A stretch of DNA of 64,000 bases from Kribbella steppae (GTDB lineage Bacteria; Actinomycetota; Actinomycetes; Propionibacteriales; Kribbellaceae). Both the position numbers and the translations under genes were made by a program. Below the pieces are notes generated by a model. That model made no database searches. It was not told the DNA's origin and worked only from the letters and a program-made list of their open reading frames with translations. Location: contig NZ_SLWN01000025.1 in NCBI RefSeq assembly GCF_004342025.1, positions 1 to 64,000 on the forward strand, read 5' to 3'. This document shows, piece after piece, positions 47,647 through 56,690 of the stretch; position 1 is the first letter of the stretch, and every line of letters starts with the position of its first letter.

Positions 47647-49017
47647 TCAGACCGTCTTGAGGGCGGCGAGGAGTTTGGTCAGGGAGTCTCTTGCGTCGCC
47701 GAACAGCAGGGTGGTTCGCGGGTCGTAGAGGAGTTCGTTCTCGATACCGGCGAATCCGGGGCGCATCGAACGTTTGAGGAAGATGACCCGGTGCGCCTCG
47801 TCGGCGTTCAGGATCGGCATGCCGTAGATCGGGGCGCTCGGCGTCGTGCGGGCGGCCGGGTTCACGACGTCGTTGGCGCCGACGACGAGGACGACATCGG
47901 TGGACTTGAAGTCGCCGTTGATGTCGTCCATCTCGCGCAGCTGGTCGTACGGGACCTGCGCCTCGGCCAGCAACACGTTCATGTGGCCCGGCATCCGGCC
48001 GGCGACCGGGTGGATCGCGTAGTCGACCTTCACACCGCGGCCCTGCAGCTCCTCGACCAGGTCCCGCAGGGTGTGCTGCGCCTGGGCGACCGCGAGGCCG
48101 TAGCCGGGCACGATGATGACCTTGTTCGCGTACCCGAGCAGGATGGCCACGTCCTCCGCGCCACCGGAGATGACCGGCCGCTCGGACGCCGTACCGCCGC
48201 CCAGGGTCGAACCGCCCCGGACCGCACCGAAGAGGATGTTGAAGACCGAGCGGCCCATCGCGTCGGCCATCAGCTTGGTCAGCAACGTACCGGCCGCGCC
48301 GACCAGTGTGCCGGCCACCAGCAGCAGCGTGTTGCCGAGCACGTAACCGCCGGCCGCGACGGTCAGACCGGTGAAGGCGTTCAGCAGCGAGATCACGATC
48401 GGTACGTCGGCGCCACCCACCGGCAGCACCAGCATCACGCCGACCGCGAGACCCACCAGGCAGAGCAGTACGCCGACCCACACCCGCGGTTCGGAGACCA
48501 GCCAGCCGGCCAGGGCGATCCCGCCGAGGACCGAAGCGATGAACAGCACCGGCAGACCGGGGAAGGTCACCGGCCGGGTCGTCATCAGCTCCTGCAGCTT
48601 GGCGAACGTCACGATCGAACCGGAGAAGCTGATCGCGCCGACCAGGACGGTGAACGCGGTGGCGATCGCGGCGATGGTCTGACCGTCGTGCACCTCGCCG
48701 AGCTCGATCAGCGCGACGAGGGCGGCCGCGCCACCGCCGACACCGTTGAACAGGGCAACGAGCTGCGGCATGTGGGTCATCTGCACCCGGCGCGACCCGA
48801 CCACACCGCCGACGGTGCCGACGCCCAGTGCGATCAGGATCGGCGCCAGGTGGTCCGGCTTGTAGGCGACGAAGGTGATCACCACCGCGAGCACCGCGCC
48901 GGCCGCGCCGAGCGCATTACCGGCCCGGGCGGACTTCGGCGACGACAGCGCCTTCAGCGCGACGATGAAACAGACCGCGGCGACCAGATACCCGATCTGG
49001 GCCCAGGTGGGGATCAC
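47647..49017 (-). CDS. pntB: NAD(P) transhydrogenase beta subunit
   Basis: 456 residues. About eight membrane helices (IGYLVAAVCFIVALKALSS onward) are followed by the NADP-binding domain with VIIVPGYGLAVAQAQHTLRDL, HPVAGRMPGHMNVLLAEA, STDVVLVVGANDVVNPAA and MPILNADEAHRVIFLKRSM. With PntA1/A2 it uses the proton gradient to reduce NADP+ with NADH. The GTG start (49015-49017) overlaps the pntA2 stop (GTGA), so the two are coupled. Confidence 0.96.
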   Translation of the reverse strand: MIPTWAQIGYLVAAVCFIVALKALSSPKSARAGNALGAAGAVLAVVITFVAYKPDHLAPILIALGVGTVGGVVGSRRVQMTHMPQLVALFNGVGGGAAALVALIELGEVHDGQTIAAIATAFTVLVGAISFSGSIVTFAKLQELMTTRPVTFPGLPVLFIASVLGGIALAGWLVSEPRVWVGVLLCLVGLAVGVMLVLPVGGADVPIVISLLNAFTGLTVAAGGYVLGNTLLLVAGTLVGAAGTLLTKLMADAMGRSVFNILFGAVRGGSTLGGGTASERPVISGGAEDVAILLGYANKVIIVPGYGLAVAQAQHTLRDLVEELQGRGVKVDYAIHPVAGRMPGHMNVLLAEAQVPYDQLREMDDINGDFKSTDVVLVVGANDVVNPAARTTPSAPIYGMPILNADEAHRVIFLKRSMRPGFAGIENELLYDPRTTLLFGDARDSLTKLLAALKTV

Positions 49018-49319
49018 TTGTGCAGCTCCTTCTTGCGCGCCCCCGGGCCTTTGAACATCTCCAGCATCCGGTCGGTGACCACGAACCCGCCGACCATGTT
49101 GACGGTCGCGAGTACGACGGCCAGCAGCCCGACGACCACCACGATCGCGGACTCTGCCTGACCGGTGACGATGATGGCGCCGACCAGGATGACGCCGTGG
49201 ATCGCGTTCGCCCCGGACATCAGCGGGGTGTGCAGGGTCGAGGAGACCTTGCTGATCACCTCGACGCCGACGAACGCGGCCAGCACGAAGATCGTCAGCA
49301 GCGCAATGGACTCGGTCAT
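49014..49319 (-). CDS. pntA2: NAD(P) transhydrogenase alpha subunit 2 (membrane part)
   Basis: 101 residues, three helices: SIALLTIFVLAAFVGVEVIS, AIHGVILVGAIIVTG and AIVVVVGLLAVVLATVNMVGGF, ending MLEMFKGPGARKKELHK. This is the C-terminal membrane part of PntA encoded separately, as in actinobacteria and some proteobacteria. The true start is the ATG at 49319. A longer in-frame reading from 49400 is produced by the palindromic element at 49317-49401 and is probably not native protein. Confidence 0.93.
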   Translation of the reverse strand: MTESIALLTIFVLAAFVGVEVISKVSSTLHTPLMSGANAIHGVILVGAIIVTGQAESAIVVVVGLLAVVLATVNMVGGFVVTDRMLEMFKGPGARKKELHK

Positions 49320-49401
49320 GGGGCCTCCCGGCCTGGACTGAGGAGCGGAGGGAGCGAAGCGACTGGAGTGACGAGGGAAGGCCGGGAGGCAAAGCCCCAT
49401 G
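49317..49401. repeat. ~85-bp palindromic element abutting the pntA2 start codon
   Basis: Arms CATGGGGC (49317-49324) / GCCCCATG (49394-49401) and CCTCCCGGCCT (49324-49334) / AGGCCGGGAGG (49379-49389). The core contains GGAGCGAAGCGAC (49351-49363). Read on the minus strand it supplies an ATG (49400) followed by 27 codons in frame up to the pntA2 ATG. It shares the GAGCGAAGCGA core and the start-codon position with the element at 63580-63662. Confidence 0.75.
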
Positions 49402-49434
49402 ACCCGCCACGCCGGAGGCGTGGCATCAATACCG

Positions 49435-50559
49435 TCACGGGGCCTGTCCTTCCAGGAGCTCGCGGGTGGGCTCGTGCAGCACGCTGCCGTCGTGGGTGAC
49501 GCAGCAGCCGCGGACGATCTCGTCGTCGAAGTCCGGATCGAACGCCGCGTTGCGGGTCATCAACCGGATCAGGTTGGTGATGTTCTGACCGTAGAGCCGG
49601 CTGGCCGGTCCGGCCATCTGGCTCGGGACGTTCGCACCGCCCCAGACCAGTGCATCACCGATGGTCAACTCGGTACCGGCGACCGAGCCCTCGACGTTGC
49701 CGCCCTGCTCGGAGGCCAGGTCGACGACGACCGAGCCGGGCTTCATCTGCTCGACCATCGACCGCGACACCAGCATCGGTGCGGTTCGGCCGGGTACGGC
49801 GGCTGTGGTGATCAGGGCGTCCGCGGCGGCGACGTACGGGGTGAGCAGTTCACGCTGCAACTGGGCCCGTTCCGCCGTCATCTCGCGGGCGTATCCACCG
49901 GGTCCGTCGAGGGTGCCGAGTTCCAGTTCGATCGGTACGGCGCCCATCGACGCGATCTCCTCGGCGGCGGCGGTCCGGACGTCGTACGCCTTGACCACGG
50001 CGCCGAGGCGCTTGCACGTCGCGATCGCCTGCAGGCCGGCCACTCCGGCGCCGAGGACGAGGACCTGGGCCGGCGGGACCGTACCGGCCGCGGTCATGTT
50101 CAGCGGGAAGAACCGCGGCAGCCGCTCGGCCGCGACGATCGCCGCGCGATATCCGGCGACCAGGGCCTGGGAGGACAGCGCGTCCATCGACTGGGCCCGG
50201 GAGATCCGCGGAACCAGCTCCATCGCGAACAGCGTCAGCTTGGCCCGGGAAGCGGACCGGACCACATCCGGCGGGTTCGTCGGCAGGAACGACATCAGCG
50301 CCGTACCGGCGTGCAGCCGTTGCAGACGCTCGCGCTCCAAGGGCTGCACCGATGCCACGATGGTGGCCGCGTGGTCCGCACCCCAGGCGACCTCGGCGCC
50401 GGCGTCGCGGTACTGGTCGTCGGAATACAGCGCCCGCTCGCCGGCGGCCGGCTCGACCGCCACCTCGTAGCCGAGCTCGATGAGTTTCGCGACTTGTTCC
50501 GGCACCAGCGCGACCCGGCGCTCGGCCGGTCTGGTCTCCCGTACGACTGCGATCTTCAC
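49435..50559 (-). CDS. pntA1: NAD(P) transhydrogenase alpha subunit 1 (NAD-binding)
   Basis: 374 residues, soluble, related to alanine dehydrogenase: KIAVVRETRPAERRVALVPEQVAKL, LPRFFPLNMTAAGTVPPAQVLVLGAGVAGLQAIATCKRLGA (NAD Rossmann loop), TTAAVPGRTAPMLVSRSMVEQMKPGSVVVDLASEQGGN and GANVPSQMAGPASRLYGQNI. It binds NAD(H) and contacts PntB in the complex. GTG start at 50559. First gene of pntA1-pntA2-pntB; the palindromic element lies between A1 and A2. Confidence 0.95.
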   Translation of the reverse strand: MKIAVVRETRPAERRVALVPEQVAKLIELGYEVAVEPAAGERALYSDDQYRDAGAEVAWGADHAATIVASVQPLERERLQRLHAGTALMSFLPTNPPDVVRSASRAKLTLFAMELVPRISRAQSMDALSSQALVAGYRAAIVAAERLPRFFPLNMTAAGTVPPAQVLVLGAGVAGLQAIATCKRLGAVVKAYDVRTAAAEEIASMGAVPIELELGTLDGPGGYAREMTAERAQLQRELLTPYVAAADALITTAAVPGRTAPMLVSRSMVEQMKPGSVVVDLASEQGGNVEGSVAGTELTIGDALVWGGANVPSQMAGPASRLYGQNITNLIRLMTRNAAFDPDFDDEIVRGCCVTHDGSVLHEPTRELLEGQAP

Positions 50560-50602
50560 TCGCCGAAACCTATGCCAAACACTGGGTCGCCGGAAAGCCC
50601 GG

Positions 50603-51937
50603 TCAAGAGGACTTGGCCAGGTTCTGGAGCAGGAGTGCCTCGGCGAGGCAGACCTTGGTGAACTCGGCCAGGTGCAGGCCCTCGTCGATGCCGTGGGCGC
50701 GGGTGTCCGGATCCTCCACCCCGGTGACCAGGATCGAGGCTTGCGGGAAGGTCTGCTGGAACTCGGCGATGAACGGGATCGAGCCGCCCATGCCCATGTC
50801 GATCGGCGCGACACCCCACGCGGTCTGGAAGGCCGACCGGGCCGCTTCGTACCCGGCGCCCCGCGCGTTCACGCTGCACGGCTGGCCGGTCTGGCCCTCG
50901 GTCACGGTCACCTGCGCACCCCACGGAGCGTTCTGCTCCAGGTGCTCGCGCAGCGCCGCGCTGGCCTTGATCGCATCGTCGCCGGGCGCGACCCGCAGGC
51001 TGATCTTGGCCCGCGCGACCGGGACCAGCGTGTTGCTGGCCTCCGCCACCGACGGCGCGTCGATACCCAGTACGGCGATCGACGGGCGAGTCCACAGGCG
51101 GTCGACGAGCGAACCCGAGCCGGTCAGCCGGACCGAGTCCAACACACTCGACTCGGCCCGCAGCCGGTCCTCCGGGTAATCCACATCCGCCGCCCGCGAA
51201 GCGTGCAGCCCGTCCACCGCGACATCACCCTTCTCGTCGTGCAGGGTGGCGAGCAGCCGGCACAACGTCGTCAGGGCGTCCGGGACCGGTCCGCCGAACA
51301 GACCGGAGTGGACCGCGTGGTCCAGCGTGCGCACCTCGACGTACGCCTCGACCAGACCGCGCAGCGACACGGTCAGCGCCGGCTGGCCGATGTCCCAGTT
51401 GCCGGAGTCCGCGATCACGATCGCGTCGGCGGCCAGCTCGTCGGAGTACTCGTCCAGCAGTTGCAGCAGGGTCGGCGAACCGATCTCCTCCTCACCCTCG
51501 ACGAACACCGTCACACCCACCGGCAGATCGTTGCCGAAGGCCCGTACGGCGGCCAGGTGGGCGGCGATCCCGGCCTTGTCGTCGGCCGCGCCCCGGCCGT
51601 ACAGCCGGTCGCCGCGCTCGGTCGGCACGAACGGGTCCGACGTCCACTGCTCGACCGGACCGGTCGGCTGGACGTCGTGATGCGCGTACAGCAGCACAGT
51701 CGGCTTCCCGGGAGGCGCGGACTTCTTCGCGATCACTGCCGGCGCACCCTCGCCGGCCCGGACGATCTTCACTGTGAATCCCTCGGCCTCGAACAGCGCC
51801 GCGGTCGCGTCGGCGGAGCGCTGGACGTCGGCCGCGCGGGCCGGTTCGTAGCTGACCGAAGGGATCCGGATGAGGTCCTCGAGGTCGGCACGGACGCTGG
51901 GCAGAACGCGGTCGATCGCCGCGGACAGATCGGTCAT
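50603..51937 (-). CDS. M20-family dipeptidase
   Basis: 444 residues. Zinc ligands are in VLLYAHHDVQPTG (H, D), GRGAADDKAG, FVEGEEEIGSPTL (catalytic EE) and GGSIPFIAEFQQTFP; a dimerisation/lid domain lies between. The pattern DRLYGRGAADDKAGIAAHLAAV marks the ArgE/DapE/carboxypeptidase G2-like peptidases annotated as dipeptidases. Cytosolic and monocistronic. The 43-base gap to pntA1 on the same strand allows co-transcription with the pnt genes. Confidence 0.93.
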   Translation of the reverse strand: MTDLSAAIDRVLPSVRADLEDLIRIPSVSYEPARAADVQRSADATAALFEAEGFTVKIVRAGEGAPAVIAKKSAPPGKPTVLLYAHHDVQPTGPVEQWTSDPFVPTERGDRLYGRGAADDKAGIAAHLAAVRAFGNDLPVGVTVFVEGEEEIGSPTLLQLLDEYSDELAADAIVIADSGNWDIGQPALTVSLRGLVEAYVEVRTLDHAVHSGLFGGPVPDALTTLCRLLATLHDEKGDVAVDGLHASRAADVDYPEDRLRAESSVLDSVRLTGSGSLVDRLWTRPSIAVLGIDAPSVAEASNTLVPVARAKISLRVAPGDDAIKASAALREHLEQNAPWGAQVTVTEGQTGQPCSVNARGAGYEAARSAFQTAWGVAPIDMGMGGSIPFIAEFQQTFPQASILVTGVEDPDTRAHGIDEGLHLAEFTKVCLAEALLLQNLAKSS

Positions 51938-52058
51938 GCGCCTACCGTACGGCGTCCGTTCGCGGAGCCGACGCCCAGTTCACCCTCGCGCGTTACTCAT
52001 TGGCGATCTACTCTGGAATTCTCGTAGGTTTCCGCCCAACCTCAGAGGATCCCTCATC

Positions 52059-53000
52059 ATGGCCAGACGCCCACTCGCCATTCTCACCGTCCTGATCACC
52101 TCCGTCGCCGCCCTTACCGCCGCACTGCCCGCCAGGGCTGCGATCACTTGTGACACCGCCACCAGCGGTGGCTCGACCTTCTACGACGGCCCGTCCGCCT
52201 CCTACAAGTACGACGCCCGCTTCAGCAACAGCGCGAGCATCCCCAACCTGAGCACCCACACCCCGCAGGGGGCCGGCACTTGGTACAACTGGGACGGCTC
52301 CGGCAAGAACCTGCTCCTGGTCGCGTCGTACCGCACCGGCGCCGACTCACAGATCTACGGCATCGACCCGTCCACCGGCTCCACCGTCGGTGTGGTCGCC
52401 ATCGCCGAGTCCCACGTCGGCGGCATCACCGTCAGCCAGGGCTGGGCATTCGTGTCCGGTCAGGGCAGCAGCATTCGTAAGTACAGCCTGACTGCGTTGC
52501 GGGATGCGATGAAGGCTGCTGGTACGCCGTACCTCACGCAGGTCGGGACAGCCAGGGACGTGGCCGCCTCGTCGTTCATCGGTAGCTATGGCGCCTCGCT
52601 GTTCTCCGGGTCGTTCAATGAGACGGGTCGCGGGGTCATGTACGAGTACAAGATCGCGGCCGACGGAACGTTGACCACTGTCGCGGGTGCGTGGGAGGTG
52701 CCGACCAAGACGCAGGGTCTGACGGTGACGGCCAACCACTTCATCTACAGCACGTCCTACGGGCGCACCAACCGCAGCAACCTCTACGTGGTCAAACGCG
52801 GTCAGAAGGACCTGGACGCGGCGGCGCTGAGCTGCTTCCGGGCACCGAGCATGACAGAGGGAATCACGGAGTACAACGGCACCGCGTACCTGGTCTACGA
52901 GTCCGCCTCACACCTCTACGGCTCCGACCCCGCCACCCTCAACGTCATCCCCCGCCTCCACAAGGCGTCCATCTCCAGCCTGACGTCGCTGGTGCCTTAA
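52059..53000 (+). CDS. Secreted beta-propeller-like protein of unknown function
   Basis: 313 residues. Signal peptide LAILTVLITSVAALTAALPARA. The mature protein has repeated beta motifs (KNLLLVASYRTGADSQIYGIDP, GITVSQGWAFVSGQGSSIRKYSL, GLTVTANHFIYSTSYGRTNRSNLYVV, GITEYNGTAYLVYESASHLYG) suggesting a propeller. No catalytic motif. AGAGGAT precedes the ATG at 52059. The stop TAA is shared with the stop of the convergent kinase: TTAA at 52997-53000 serves both strands. Confidence 0.75.
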   Translation: MARRPLAILTVLITSVAALTAALPARAAITCDTATSGGSTFYDGPSASYKYDARFSNSASIPNLSTHTPQGAGTWYNWDGSGKNLLLVASYRTGADSQIYGIDPSTGSTVGVVAIAESHVGGITVSQGWAFVSGQGSSIRKYSLTALRDAMKAAGTPYLTQVGTARDVAASSFIGSYGASLFSGSFNETGRGVMYEYKIAADGTLTTVAGAWEVPTKTQGLTVTANHFIYSTSYGRTNRSNLYVVKRGQKDLDAAALSCFRAPSMTEGITEYNGTAYLVYESASHLYGSDPATLNVIPRLHKASISSLTSLVP

Positions 53001-54436
53001 CCACCTGGCGGGAGGTACGACGCCGAGTCCAGCACGTCCTGTCGCTGGCCGGCGTTGTCGTCCCGCACCTGGACCTGCAGCAGCTTGCCGCCGGGGTACT
53101 GGATGAACCGCTCGTAGACGCTGTGGGCCGTATTGCAGCTGTATCGGAAGAGGACAGCCTTCCGGCCATCGACATCCTGCGTCTCGCCTGGGACTGTGTC
53201 ACAGCCGGGCGGGGGTGTGCTGGTGGTCGGAAGGTTGGTTCCGTTCACGAGGCCCGTGTACACGCCATCGACCTCCGTGGACTTGCCCCAGTTTGCCGTG
53301 TCCTCAGTCACCAGCAGCGCAGGTCCGTCAGCCCGCTCGGCCTTCTGCGACCAGTCCCGTGGCACCTCGACGGACAGCTGCTCGTACTCCACCTTCACCG
53401 GCCGGGTAAGCACGAATTGGTAGCCGCCGTAGCCGCCGGCGGCTGCCAGGAGGATGGCGGCGAGGGTGGCGATCACCCGGGAGCGCGCACGCCGCCGCGG
53501 TGGTGTGGTGACTGTCAACTGGTTGTCGCTGGCAAGGGCGGTGGCTTGGTCGACGCGACCCGTCGTGGTGGCGGGGGTGGGCATTTCGGCGGCAGGCACC
53601 AGGCCCGGCGGGATCTTGCCGGTCGTGTGAGCCTCTCGCAGCGCGTTGAGGAAGCTGTCCAGGTCCGGCCAGCGCTTGTCCCGGTCCGGCTCGAGTGCAC
53701 GTCGTACGACGACATCGATCGCGTCCGGGACGTCCGCGCGGTGAGTCGTCATGGACGGCGGTGGTGACTCGATCTGCATCACCGCACCGAGGCTGGCCAC
53801 GCCGTGCGGTGCCTGGCCGGTGAAGGCGGCGTACGCGACCGCCCCAAGCGAGTAGAGGTCCGCCCGGTGGTCCAGGCGTTCACCTCGTACCTGCTCCGGC
53901 GCGACGTACGACGGGGTGCCGCCGGGCATGGTGATCCGCGAGACCTCGGCCAGGGACTTGCCCAGCCCGAGGTCGGACAGCATCGCGCGGTCGTTGCCCT
54001 GCTCCTCGGTCCGGAACAGCACATTGGCCGGCTTCACGTCGCGGTGCAGGACACCGCGGGCGTGCAGGTGCTTGAGGCCCCTGCCGACCTCGGTGATGAT
54101 GCGGACCGCGTCGGCGAGCTCCAGCGGACCGGCCTTGATCCGCTCCGCCAGCGTGCCGCCGTCGGCATAGGTGAGGACCATGTACGGGCGCCCGTCCTCG
54201 GTCTCCCCGATGTCGTGGACACCCACGACGTACAGCGAGTCGACCTTGCGGAGGAACCGTCCCTCGGCCAGGAACCGGCGCCGGACGTCGTCGTCCTCGA
54301 TCCAGTTGTCGGACAGGATCTTGACCGCGACCTCGGCGTCGAGTTGCTCGTCCCGGGCCAGCCACACCGTCGCGAAACCCCCGGCACCGACCCGGCGGAC
54401 CAGGGCGTACCGGCCGATCCGCTCTGGCTGGTCCAT
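52997..54436 (-). CDS. Transmembrane Ser/Thr protein kinase (Pkn type)
   Basis: About 479 residues from ATG 54436. Kinase motifs: glycine loop VGAGGFATVW, AVKIL (Lys39), HRDVKPANV (Asp133), LSDLGLG (Asp155; DLG in place of DFG) and the activation segment ITMPGGTPSYVAPEQVRG. A juxtamembrane linker with Pro/Thr, TM helix ATLAAILLAAAGGYGGYQF, then a ~110-residue extracellular domain with two Cys (PPGCDTVPG, FRYSCNTAHS). No PASTA repeats. The extracellular domain is family-unassigned. It is divergent from the secreted protein at 54644. Confidence 0.92.
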   Translation of the reverse strand: MDQPERIGRYALVRRVGAGGFATVWLARDEQLDAEVAVKILSDNWIEDDDVRRRFLAEGRFLRKVDSLYVVGVHDIGETEDGRPYMVLTYADGGTLAERIKAGPLELADAVRIITEVGRGLKHLHARGVLHRDVKPANVLFRTEEQGNDRAMLSDLGLGKSLAEVSRITMPGGTPSYVAPEQVRGERLDHRADLYSLGAVAYAAFTGQAPHGVASLGAVMQIESPPPSMTTHRADVPDAIDVVVRRALEPDRDKRWPDLDSFLNALREAHTTGKIPPGLVPAAEMPTPATTTGRVDQATALASDNQLTVTTPPRRRARSRVIATLAAILLAAAGGYGGYQFVLTRPVKVEYEQLSVEVPRDWSQKAERADGPALLVTEDTANWGKSTEVDGVYTGLVNGTNLPTTSTPPPGCDTVPGETQDVDGRKAVLFRYSCNTAHSVYERFIQYPGGKLLQVQVRDDNAGQRQDVLDSASYLPPGG

Positions 54437-54643
54437 GGCGCAATTATGCTCGATACCTCCTGCGACACGTTCGCCGGAGCGAGCAGTACGGCGTTTCGGA
54501 GCGAACAAACCGGGTCTTCGGAGCGTCTCAAACGGCGACGGACGAGGGACGGGTGACGACCAGCAAACAACCGTTGGCCGCGGTTGCGGTCGCTGCTGTC
54601 CCCCGAGTCCCTACTGCTCGGATCGTGAGTGAGGAGTCCGCTG

Positions 54644-55828
54644 ATGCGGAACAACAACAGGCGCCTGGTCATCCTGGTCGCATCAGTAGCAGTAGCCGCA
54701 GTAGCCATCGGCGCCGCCTTCGCCTACCGCCAGGGCCCCGAGGCCGCCCAAGCCGAGGCCGCCCCGTTGACCGGCTCCCCGTCGCCACAGACACCGTCCA
54801 AGACCCCCACGCCCGTCAAGCCGACTCCTACCACAAAGCCGACCACCGCCCCACCGAAATCCACCGGCCCGGTCAAGGTCACGGTGGACATCAACAAGCT
54901 CTCCCAGGGCCGTGCTCCCCAGATCCCGCACCTGGTCGGCCGCGAGGTCCGCGGCGGCGCCGGCAGCCCACTCAAGATCCCCGGCACCGGAGGCATCATC
55001 GCGATCGGTCGCCTGGACATCGCGGCTCTGGCTGTCGTCATGACCGGCGAGGACGACACCGAACTGCTGAAAGTCGACGGCACCGGCGAAGTCCGGCGTA
55101 CTCCCGACGTGACGTCGCTGGCGACGACGGCTGACCAATCCGCGGCGGCGTACGGGTCCAGTTGGATCAGCAACCTCGGTGGCACCAAGAAGCAGGGGGG
55201 CACTGTCTACGCCGAGACTGTGGGCGAGAGCGGCTCGGTGAGATCACTGAAGGTGCCGGACGCCTGGAGCGTCCAGGTGCTCGAGTACGTCGATGGCAAG
55301 GTCTACTACCGCGCGGACACCGATGACACGGGCGCTTGGAAGCTCTATAGCTGGGTGCCCGGTGAAGCGAAGCCGACACTGGTCAAGACGGTCACCTCAC
55401 CGTCGGCGGTGTCGAGAGACGGCCGTGTGGCCGCCTCGGTCAACCTGATCAACGACGGCGGCAGTTGCTCCTCGATGGTCGAGGTCGCCTCCGGCAAGCA
55501 GTTCTCACGAACCTGCGACTACTGGGTCACCGGATTCACCCCGGACACGGTAACTGCGGTCGGCGGGCCGGCGTACGGCGACGGCTACTGCAACGGGGTC
55601 CAGGCCGCCGTGGACACCCGGACCGGCAAGCTGATCCGCGAGTGGAACGGCTGCTTCCACCAGATCGTTGCCGAGGACGACCAGCACGTCCTGATCGTTG
55701 CCGTCGGCAAGGGCCAGGGCGAGGAGACCGGAGTCGAGCGCGCCATCATCCGCTGCAACCTCGCCACGCCCGACTGTGAACTCGCCACCCCGATCGCCGT
55801 CGACAAGGCGACAGAGATCGGCACCTGA
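54644..55828 (+). CDS. Membrane-anchored extracytoplasmic protein of unknown function
   Basis: About 394 residues from ATG 54644 (GAGGAG upstream). An N-terminal membrane anchor (RRLVILVASVAVAAVAIGAAFAY) is followed by a Pro/Thr/Lys linker (PSPQTPSKTPTPVKPTPTTK) and a beta-rich domain with WSVQVLEYVDGKVYYRAD, LYSWVPGEAKPTLVKTV, three cysteine pairs (GSCSSMVEV...RTCDYW, DGYCNGVQ...WNGCF, IRCNLATPDC) and probable propeller blades. It faces the Ser/Thr kinase gene head to head, so a signalling link is possible. Confidence 0.75.
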   Translation: MRNNNRRLVILVASVAVAAVAIGAAFAYRQGPEAAQAEAAPLTGSPSPQTPSKTPTPVKPTPTTKPTTAPPKSTGPVKVTVDINKLSQGRAPQIPHLVGREVRGGAGSPLKIPGTGGIIAIGRLDIAALAVVMTGEDDTELLKVDGTGEVRRTPDVTSLATTADQSAAAYGSSWISNLGGTKKQGGTVYAETVGESGSVRSLKVPDAWSVQVLEYVDGKVYYRADTDDTGAWKLYSWVPGEAKPTLVKTVTSPSAVSRDGRVAASVNLINDGGSCSSMVEVASGKQFSRTCDYWVTGFTPDTVTAVGGPAYGDGYCNGVQAAVDTRTGKLIREWNGCFHQIVAEDDQHVLIVAVGKGQGEETGVERAIIRCNLATPDCELATPIAVDKATEIGT

Positions 55829-55935
55829 CTCTCGCCCGCGTGCTTTACACGTGAGGTGCCAGGCCCGATCCTCGGCGCCGTCTGCCGACAGCTAACTGCA
55901 CTCCGTCTGAGGTCGCGCGGGGCCAGACTGGCGGC

Positions 55936-56673
55936 ATGACGCGAGTTGCTGTGTTGGCGGATGTTCATGGGGTTTTGCCTGCGTTGGAGGCCGTGTTGGC
56001 GGAGGGGGACGTCCAGCAGGCCGACAGGATCGTGCTGGCTGGGGATATTGCCAGTGGGCCGTTGCCGGTGGAGACGCTGGATCTGCTCCAGTCGCTTGGG
56101 GAGCGGGTGGTCTGGGTCCGGGGGAATGCGGACCGGGAGCTGGTGGAGATGGCTCGGGGGGAGTTCACCCAGGAGCCGCCTGATGCTGTGAGTCCGTGGG
56201 CGGCGCGGGAGTTGCGGGCGGATCAGGTGGAGTTGCTGGCGGGGCTGCCGACGACTGCGACGATCGGCGAGGCGTTGTACTGCCACGCGACGCCGAGGGA
56301 TGACGAAGAGATGGTGTTGGTGGACAGTCCGATCTCGCGCTGGGCTCAGGTGTTCAGTGGGCTGCCGGACGAGGTCAGGACGGTGGTCTGCGGGCACACG
56401 CACATGCCGTTCGCGCGGCAGGTCGATCGGCGGTTGGTGGTCAATGCCGGCAGCGTCGGGATGCCGTACGGCGCTCCTGGCCCCAGCTGGGCTCTGGTGA
56501 CGCCCGAGGGGGTCCAGCTCCGGCGGTCAGCCCTGGACAGTACGAAGGCAGCGGACCGGATCGTCGCGGAGTCGTCGTACCCCGGCCGCGAGGCCTGGGT
56601 AGCCGAATACCTCCTCTCCAACTACTCCGACACAGAGGCGCTGGAGGCGTTCAGGCCCCGCGCGGAGGGCTGA
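55936..56673 (+). CDS. YfcE/MJ0936-type metallophosphoesterase
   Basis: 245 residues. Di-metal motifs: VAVLADVHGVLPALEAVL (D-x-H), RIVLAGDIASGPLP (GD), WVRGNADRELVE (GNxD), VVCGHTHMPF (GHTH) and NAGSVGMPYG. A C-terminal ~60-residue tail follows. The family are phosphodiesterases or phosphatases. Codon use is unusually G/T-rich through the first half, unlike its neighbours. The LytS-like kinase starts 17 bases downstream, so co-transcription is possible. Confidence 0.92.
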   Translation: MTRVAVLADVHGVLPALEAVLAEGDVQQADRIVLAGDIASGPLPVETLDLLQSLGERVVWVRGNADRELVEMARGEFTQEPPDAVSPWAARELRADQVELLAGLPTTATIGEALYCHATPRDDEEMVLVDSPISRWAQVFSGLPDEVRTVVCGHTHMPFARQVDRRLVVNAGSVGMPYGAPGPSWALVTPEGVQLRRSALDSTKAADRIVAESSYPGREAWVAEYLLSNYSDTEALEAFRPRAEG

Positions 56674-56690
56674 GCGGCTACCGTCGACAC

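Noticed and set aside
49320..49400. N-terminal extension of PntA2 by 27 residues
   Set aside because: The residues are encoded by the palindromic element, are not part of known PntA2 sequences, and the ATG at 49319 gives the normal protein length.
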